Assembly (NCBI GenBank): GCA_013361075.1
Contig: JABWAJ010000016.1
Location: forward strand, 1-22,811
Reading direction: 5' to 3'
Length of the DNA stretch: 22,811 bases
From: Saprospiraceae bacterium
GTDB taxonomy: Bacteria; Bacteroidota; Bacteroidia; Chitinophagales; Saprospiraceae
Position 1 is the first letter of the stretch; every line of letters starts with the position of its first letter. The notes beneath the pieces were generated by a model. The model was not told the DNA's origin and made no database searches. It worked only from the letters and a program-made list of their open reading frames with translations. The position numbers were made by a program, and so were the translations under genes. Below, piece by piece: positions 14,584 through 20,539 of this stretch.

Positions 14584-16935
14584 CTATCGCTGAATCACAA
14601 ACCTTTCTGTTTTCACAAAATGCTCATTTTCTACCGAAAGGAAATAAATGCCGGCTGTCTGGCCAGATAAATCCAGTGCAAAATCAGTCCGGTTTGCCTG
14701 CCGGATTCCCGAAGCAACGACTTTTCCGGTCAGATCCGTTACGTAATAGCGTGCGTCGCCGAGCAATCCGCCCTCAATGGTCACATTGATCGCGCCGGTT
14801 GTCGGGTTCGGAGCAATGTTGAAGGACACGGGGATGGCCAGCTCAGGCACGTCAGTAACAAACAGACAATCGCCTATTTCGTGGCTGATGCGCTCTGCAT
14901 CGGAATTAACCGCATCATAAATGGCCGCAATGCAGATGGTATTCGTGAGCAATTCCGAAAAATAGACCCGAAGCACCTGGCCGTCAAAGTATTTATTCAG
15001 GGGAAACTCGTCCATTGCGAGGGCCATAATGTGGCCGCTGGCGTTGAAGGCAATCGTTGGGTTAAAATTACCCGCTACATTCACCACCGAATCAATCGCA
15101 ACACCTTCAATTTGCAAGTCAAACCCTAACAGGTAAGTCAGGTTATTGCTCACATGAATGTCAAAATAATTGGCATTCATGTTGTTTAAACCAATAACCA
15201 CCGACTCCTGCTGGTTGATCACGTGGAACGGGAAATTGCAGTGCCCGTGGGTTCCTGCACCTCCGCCAATATGGTTGTGTTCCCCTTCCTGGAAACGGGT
15301 GCAACCATTCAGGCGGGCCACATCGAGTACTGTGAAGGTAGTATCGTTGGTCAATTGATTGCAGACAACCGGGTCCAGGTTCTCCTCCATAATTTGGTCC
15401 ATATACACTGTAACGTCTGCTTCCGTTCGCTGTTCATCCAGATTCAGGTCGCCCCGGATGCGGCTGCCGTTGCACGTGCCCGAACAATCAGCCACGCTAT
15501 TGCCCAGCGGCACACCTTCACAATCGAGGAAAGGTTCGCATTCTGCCTGTACCTGGAAATATTTGTCGCCATTGGCATGCTGACCGATATAGAGGCAAAC
15601 CTGCACCGCATTGTTGTCGAAATTGGTCTCGATGCGACCCAGATAATCCGGCAGTTCAGGGCCATTTACACGGAGTAACAGGGTATAGTTGCCCGGAGCA
15701 ATATCGGTAATGTCGACCCATTGACAGGCATAACCAGCCGGGTAGGTGTCGCCGCAACCGGGTGCAAGAGCAGGACCGTTTGGCGTCACACCGGGCAGGC
15801 AGTTGGTGTTGACGATGGCATAGCTCGTTTTTCGGGCAAAATCAACCTGCTCGTGGTTTTCATCATAAAGGTAAGATTCTGCAAAGCCAATGTAGTGGTA
15901 GTGTCCGTGGCATTCTGCCCATTCGTAGGCATCCGGGTTATTGGTTGGTGTTCCGGGATAATAAGGCTGGTTGCCATAGTTCCAGATCGTAACCCCGTAA
16001 TACAACAACTGGCGTTCGCCGGTGCCGAGGATACACCCTTCCGCTACCTCGCAGGATTGTGCCTGGTGGTGGTTGTTGATCTGGAGGCTGTTCAGGAGTG
16101 TTTCATAGCCGGGAGCCAAATCCGGGCCATCGCAGGTTTGTCCTGCCGGCGGATATTCGCACTCGGTCAGATCGGGCACTTCTGCCAGCGGGTTAAAATT
16201 ACAGGCCAACGTATCCGTACATCCGGAAATCGGACCGGAATACGTCAGACTCCACTCGATGCTTTGCCCGTTGCAATCATCGGCATCGCTGTCGCCAATG
16301 CGCAGAAAAACCGGTTGAAAAGCAACTAAAGCCACGGTGAATTCGGCAAGGCCGTCGCAATAATCGTCGTTATAAGCGATGACCCCGAGAGGGCCTTCCG
16401 TCTGGGAGGGCGGACAGTGGTCGTAGGCGTAGAGTTTGGTATTGCAGGTGTTGGCTAAGCCGCAGGTACTGACGGTGTAGTTGCCATTTACCTGTGGGAT
16501 AAACGTGTACCAAAAATCCGGATTCGGTGCTGTATGCACCCCTTCAGTTACGGTTTGGGGCGAGGTGCAAATGGTTCCCGGAGGGCAGTTCATCACTACC
16601 GATTGTTCAAAATAGGCTTGACCATGGGTATCAAAAATTTCTACCCCATCGAGCAGTACCCGACAAAACCCGGGCAGAAAAATGCCATCTCCAAAACTGT
16701 CTTCAATGGTAAATTTAACGCACTGAGAAGTGGGGACACAAACAACCTGGCCTGCAGGTCCTCCTGAAGCCAGTACCCCCTGGTTCGCGTTGTCAATCAA
16801 AGTCCAGGAAATTTCGTTGGGAAAGCCATCCGGCGTAATGAGGATGGTCACTTCGGATTGCCCGTCGGGGCATTGTGCTTTTGCAAAAAACGCAAAAGCC
16901 AATAGTAAACAACAGGTGTTTAGCTTTTTAATCAT
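14584..16935 (-). CDS. Secreted lysyl-oxidase-like protein with T9SS sorting domain
   Basis: A 783-residue protein from the ATG at 16935; MIKKLNTCCLLLAFAFFAKA is a clear signal peptide, whereas the open frame farther upstream has none. Residues about 123-232 form a Cys-rich beta domain like bacterial pre-peptidase domains. Residues 239-262 match the GCTD-ACN-N repeat of Bacteroidota surface proteins. Residues about 265-452 match lysyl oxidase: copper ligands His343, His345 and His347 in ECHGHYHY, Lys369 in ARKTSYAIV, Tyr398 in GCGDTYPAG, and CQWVDITDIAPGNYTLLLRV. In animal enzymes this Lys/Tyr pair forms the LTQ cofactor that oxidises primary amines such as lysine side chains. Residues 495-545 resemble a dockerin EF-hand. 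Residues about 705-783 (APNPTTG ... AGIYFLSVE) are a type A T9SS signal, so it should reach the cell surface. Substrate unknown. Confidence 0.85.
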   Translation of the reverse strand: MIKKLNTCCLLLAFAFFAKAQCPDGQSEVTILITPDGFPNEISWTLIDNANQGVLASGGPAGQVVCVPTSQCVKFTIEDSFGDGIFLPGFCRVLLDGVEIFDTHGQAYFEQSVVMNCPPGTICTSPQTVTEGVHTAPNPDFWYTFIPQVNGNYTVSTCGLANTCNTKLYAYDHCPPSQTEGPLGVIAYNDDYCDGLAEFTVALVAFQPVFLRIGDSDADDCNGQSIEWSLTYSGPISGCTDTLACNFNPLAEVPDLTECEYPPAGQTCDGPDLAPGYETLLNSLQINNHHQAQSCEVAEGCILGTGERQLLYYGVTIWNYGNQPYYPGTPTNNPDAYEWAECHGHYHYIGFAESYLYDENHEQVDFARKTSYAIVNTNCLPGVTPNGPALAPGCGDTYPAGYACQWVDITDIAPGNYTLLLRVNGPELPDYLGRIETNFDNNAVQVCLYIGQHANGDKYFQVQAECEPFLDCEGVPLGNSVADCSGTCNGSRIRGDLNLDEQRTEADVTVYMDQIMEENLDPVVCNQLTNDTTFTVLDVARLNGCTRFQEGEHNHIGGGAGTHGHCNFPFHVINQQESVVIGLNNMNANYFDIHVSNNLTYLLGFDLQIEGVAIDSVVNVAGNFNPTIAFNASGHIMALAMDEFPLNKYFDGQVLRVYFSELLTNTICIAAIYDAVNSDAERISHEIGDCLFVTDVPELAIPVSFNIAPNPTTGAINVTIEGGLLGDARYYVTDLTGKVVASGIRQANRTDFALDLSGQTAGIYFLSVENEHFVKTERFVIQR

Positions 16936-17413
16936 GTTTATTCGTTTGTTTTGGTATGAAAGATAGGTGCAAAAAAAGCAAATTGGGTGCAGAATCTTTT
17001 GTTCTGCTACCTTTTTCTGATAGATGGAGATTCTTGCAGGAAGGGAAATGCTGCTTTGATGTGCCAAAACGGGAGTGGATTTAAGTATGCCCTTCGCAAG
17101 AAACCGGAAGTGCAAGATCGTTTTCCGGAAGGCCTGAACAGCAAAACTCACCCTGCAACCTTCCATCAAAAACAGCGTAAAAATCAGAAAAAGTCAAAAG
17201 CTATGCCGAACCAACGCCGCCTCGCATTATTGGTAAAACTTGGTATTGGAGCAGTGGTTGGTTAGTTGGTATCACTACGATAATGCACGACCAGCATTCG
17301 TTAAAAGACAGCCCGAAAGCAAAAATCGAATAAACTTGCTTTCTTTGTGCTACAAGACAAAAGTTACTGTAGTGTAAAAATGATAGACGCGAAAAACTTC
17401 CAATAACATCTAC
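16936..17413. other. Gene-free stretch between the lysyl-oxidase-like gene and mod
   Basis: A 478-bp stretch without a convincing gene. A plus-strand frame of 92 codons (16987-17265) has no recognisable sequence or signal. A hairpin, GCAGAA (16989-16994) with TTCTGC (17002-17007), lies in what would be the leader of the minus-strand gene; on the plus strand it is followed by TTTTT. A TTTCTTTG at 17340-17347 is one base off the -7 consensus upstream of mod but has no -33 partner. It marks the left edge of the restriction-modification locus; no direct repeat or tRNA end is seen here. Confidence 0.5.
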
Positions 17414-19987
17414 ATGGCTAAAAGATCAAAAACTTCCGGCGGCTCGCCCGTTCAAATCGAACAAAACGACCACCGCACCCAAACCCGCCTGAACAACCCA
17501 CCCATTGGCTTAGTGGACGAAAACGAAGCGGTCGGCACGGTCAAAAAGGAATATGCATACGACCCGCATATTGACCCCTCCCTGCAATGGGCAGGCAAAG
17601 CCGAACGCACCTCGTTTGAAGTACCCACGGTGAGCCTGCATACCCACGAACACATAGACGCCCGCCATGTGATGAAAGCCGTGCGCAAACGCGGCCTTGG
17701 CGTACAGGGCGACCTTTTTGCCCAACCCGACCTGCCCTTGGGCGAAGCGCTCGAATTTTACAAACACGCGCAAAACTGGCAAAACCGCCTCATCGCAGGC
17801 GACTCGCTGCTGGTCATGAATTCCCTGCTCGAAAAGGAAGCAATGGCGGGTTCGGTTCAGATGATTTATTTCGATCCGCCTTATGGCATCAAATACAAGA
17901 GTAATTTTCAACCCTTTACAGATAAGCGCGACCTAAAGGATACGGATCGGGATGAAGACCTTTCATCTGAACCCGAAATGATTAAAGCATTCCGCGATAC
18001 CTGGCAGTTGGGAATACATTCTTACCTTACTTACTTACGCGACCGCTTGCAGCTTGCGAAAGACTTGCTTGCCGAAAGTGGAAGCATTTTTGTACAGATT
18101 TCGGAAGAGAATGTCCATCGAGTAAGGTGCATTATGGATGAGGTGTTTGGGGCAGAGAATTTTGTAAGTATGGTAAGCTTTCAAACTACAACAGGTTTTG
18201 AGACGAAAACCATTAGCCGGATGGGAGATTACCTACTTTGGTATGCAAAAGCAAAAAGCAAAATCAAGTTTGTAACTCTGTTTCAAGAACAAAAATTAGT
18301 GATTGGAGAAGGAAACGCACGGTGGATTTTATTGCCTGACGGCACTTATCGAGGCGTCACATCAGAGGAAAAAAATGGTAATATCAAATTGCCCGAAGGA
18401 AGCAAATTTTACAAACCAGACAACCTCCTTTCGCAGGGTGGAGCAAGTCAAGATCAAACCTTTGAATTTCAGGGAAAGAAATACACACCTCCATCAAACT
18501 CACATTGGAAAGCAAACTTTCCGGAAGGAATGGATTTGTTAGCCCAAGCGGGTAGAATTCATGTTGCAAAGAATAGCATCCAGTATATTCGATTTGCTGA
18601 CGATTTCCCCTTCCAAACTATTGGAAATATATGGACTGATACCACAACTGGCAGTTTTACAAATGAAAAAACCTACGTTGTACAAACTAACCAAAAAGTC
18701 ATCGCTCGTTGCCTCCTCATGACCACTTCTCCAGGCGACCTTGTTCTCGACATCACCTGCGGAAGCGGTACTACCGCGTATGTCGCCGAGCAGTGGGGCC
18801 GCCGATGGATCACTTGCGATACCAGCCGCATTGCCATCGCCTTAGCCAAACAGCGGTTAATGGCGGCAGCTTTTCCATACTACCGCCTTCGCGCCGAAAA
18901 TGAAGGCGTTGCGGGTGATTTTATGTACGAAACGGTGCCACACATCAAATTGGAGAACATTGCCAAAAATGAGCCTACTCCAATGGAAACCCTTTACGAC
19001 AAACCTTTGGTGGACAAAAAACGGATGCGAGTTTGTTCGCCGTTCACCGTCGAAGCCGTGCCCAGCGCGGTAGCAGCCTCACCTGATGACACAAGTTTAT
19101 ATCGGTCTTCTGATCAATCATTCGGCGAAGCAGGGGAAGCGCCTTCATCCTATCGCACGGCTGCCACCAGGCTGCAAACCCTGCTCGACGAACTTATGAG
19201 CAAAGGCATTCGGGGTAAAAATGGACAGCGCATTTGTTTCCAGAATCTCGAAGTGTTGGCTACAGCCGCCGGAGATGCTGACCTGAACATCTCACACGTC
19301 CATGCCCGTGCTGAAGAAAAACCCGAAAGCGGGGAAGCGGGGGCATTGTATGCCATTGTCATCGGCAACGAATACACCCCAATGGACAAAACCTGGCTCG
19401 ACAAGGCCATGACCCAAGCATTTAACTTGCGCCCAAAGGTGCAAAAGGTGCTGTTTTTGGCCTACCAATTCGATGCCGGGGTGCATGAATACGTGGAGAA
19501 AAGCAGTTGGGGCGGCTTAGGCATCATCCTGGCTCAAATTGACTCCGACCTGTTGGTAGAAGATTTGAAAAAGAAGCAAAAAGGCGATTCCTTCTGGCTC
19601 ATTGGTCAGCCCGATGTACGGCTGCGCGCCATTACGGAAGGGGAACACAAAGGCAAATACACGGTAGAGGTGCGCGGCTTCGATTACTACAATGTAGCCG
19701 AACAACGCCTGGAAAGTGGCGGCAAAGGCGACATTGCCATGTGGCTGCTCGATCCCGATTACAACGACCGTTTTCTGCACCCGGCGCAAATCTTTTTCCC
19801 GATGGCTGACGCCAAAAGCGGCTGGGCTTCGCTGGCAAAAACGCTTGCAGCAGAGCTTGACCAGGAATTGATAGAAGCCTATCGCGGTACAGAATCGCTG
19901 CCCTTTGAATTGGGCGAACACCGGCAGGTTGCGGTCAAAGTCATTGACAAGCGCGGGGTGGAAAGTGTGCGCATCTTAAAGCCGTAA
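17414..19987 (+). CDS. mod: Type III-type DNA adenine methyltransferase (Mod), large form
   Basis: An 857-residue site-specific DNA methyltransferase, longer than classic type III Mod proteins (roughly 600-700). The order is that of the beta class: catalytic motif IV DPPY (154-157, in MIYFDPPYGIKYKSNF) comes first, a long middle part (about 240-410) is the likely target-recognition domain, then the TQK-like QTNQKVIARCL and the SAM-binding motif I ITCGSGTT (447-454). DPPY predicts N6-adenine methylation. Residues about 500-857 form an extra C-terminal part with no motif I can name. Bases 17881-18720 are about 41% GC by hand count against about 59% on either side, so the recognition part looks exchanged. 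It is followed 11 bases later by the rhuM remnant and then res, all on the same strand. Confidence 0.9.
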   Translation: MAKRSKTSGGSPVQIEQNDHRTQTRLNNPPIGLVDENEAVGTVKKEYAYDPHIDPSLQWAGKAERTSFEVPTVSLHTHEHIDARHVMKAVRKRGLGVQGDLFAQPDLPLGEALEFYKHAQNWQNRLIAGDSLLVMNSLLEKEAMAGSVQMIYFDPPYGIKYKSNFQPFTDKRDLKDTDRDEDLSSEPEMIKAFRDTWQLGIHSYLTYLRDRLQLAKDLLAESGSIFVQISEENVHRVRCIMDEVFGAENFVSMVSFQTTTGFETKTISRMGDYLLWYAKAKSKIKFVTLFQEQKLVIGEGNARWILLPDGTYRGVTSEEKNGNIKLPEGSKFYKPDNLLSQGGASQDQTFEFQGKKYTPPSNSHWKANFPEGMDLLAQAGRIHVAKNSIQYIRFADDFPFQTIGNIWTDTTTGSFTNEKTYVVQTNQKVIARCLLMTTSPGDLVLDITCGSGTTAYVAEQWGRRWITCDTSRIAIALAKQRLMAAAFPYYRLRAENEGVAGDFMYETVPHIKLENIAKNEPTPMETLYDKPLVDKKRMRVCSPFTVEAVPSAVAASPDDTSLYRSSDQSFGEAGEAPSSYRTAATRLQTLLDELMSKGIRGKNGQRICFQNLEVLATAAGDADLNISHVHARAEEKPESGEAGALYAIVIGNEYTPMDKTWLDKAMTQAFNLRPKVQKVLFLAYQFDAGVHEYVEKSSWGGLGIILAQIDSDLLVEDLKKKQKGDSFWLIGQPDVRLRAITEGEHKGKYTVEVRGFDYYNVAEQRLESGGKGDIAMWLLDPDYNDRFLHPAQIFFPMADAKSGWASLAKTLAAELDQELIEAYRGTESLPFELGEHRQVAVKVIDKRGVESVRILKP

Positions 19988-19998
19988 AAGCAAGCACC

Positions 19999-20448
19999 AT
20001 GGAAGATTCTGAATTTTTAATTTATCAATCTGAAGACGGCACGACCAAAATAGAAGTGCGCATAGTGGATGAAACGGTTTGGCTGACGTTAAATCAATTG
20101 GCAGAACTGTTTGTAACCACCAAGCAAAACATTAACCTCCACATTAAAAATATCCTGAAAGAAGGCGAATTGCCGGAGGCGGCAACTGTCAAGGAATACT
20201 TGACAGTTCAGCAGGAAGGCAGCCGTTTTGTCAAAAGAAGTTTGCAATACTACAATCTTGATATGATCATCTCGGTTGGTTACCGGGTTAACTCACATCG
20301 GGGCACGCAATTCCGTATTTGGGCAACACAACGGCTACGGGAGTACATCATCAAAGGGTTTACATTAGATGATGAACGCTTGAAACGCGCTGGTGCTATG
20401 AACTATTTTGATGAACTTCTGGCGCGTATCCGATCAGTTCAAAACTAA
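19999..20448 (+). CDS. RhuM-family protein, N-terminal half only (truncated)
   Basis: An open frame of 149 codons that matches the first half of RhuM-family proteins (usually about 330-350 residues): ETVWLTLNQLAELF, then a DNA-binding-like segment KQNINLHIKNILKEGEL, YYNLDMIISVGYRVNSHRGT, QFRIWATQRLREYIIKGF, LDDERLKRAG and YFDELLARIR. The family normally continues after that last motif, but here the frame ends five residues later. RhuM was named in Salmonella as a virulence protein; its genes are often found among restriction-modification genes and its biochemical role is unclear. The remaining reading frame 20426-20539 probably holds the original C-terminus out of frame, so this is best read as a gene broken by an internal deletion. 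A short but functional protein is possible. Confidence 0.7.
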   Translation: MEDSEFLIYQSEDGTTKIEVRIVDETVWLTLNQLAELFVTTKQNINLHIKNILKEGELPEAATVKEYLTVQQEGSRFVKRSLQYYNLDMIISVGYRVNSHRGTQFRIWATQRLREYIIKGFTLDDERLKRAGAMNYFDELLARIRSVQN

Positions 20449-20539
20449 ACAACAGGAAATATCCAAAACAGAAAGTCTTAAAGAATTGGAAAGCGATTTG
20501 AAAAAACTAAGCCCCGGCAACAAGAAAAATAATGATTGA
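20426..20539 (+). pseudogene. Out-of-frame C-terminal remnant of the rhuM gene
   Basis: In the +1 frame relative to the truncated rhuM frame, an open stretch encodes a charged, coiled-coil-like tail (VSDQFKTKQQEISKTESLKE and then ELESDLKKLSPGNKKNND) ending in TGA at 20537-20539. There is no start of its own. Its stop overlaps the res start (ATG 20532) by eight bases, as an intact upstream gene in an operon would. I infer that the middle of rhuM (roughly 150-190 codons by family length) was lost near 20420-20430, together with the frame. Confidence 0.5.

Noticed and set aside
16936..17169. Upstream extension of the lysyl-oxidase-like frame by 78 codons
   Set aside because: The added part has no family match and would bury the clear signal peptide that starts at 16935.
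16987..17265. A 92-codon frame in the gap before mod
   Set aside because: No recognisable sequence, no promoter or signal peptide, and stop-to-stop length expected by chance.
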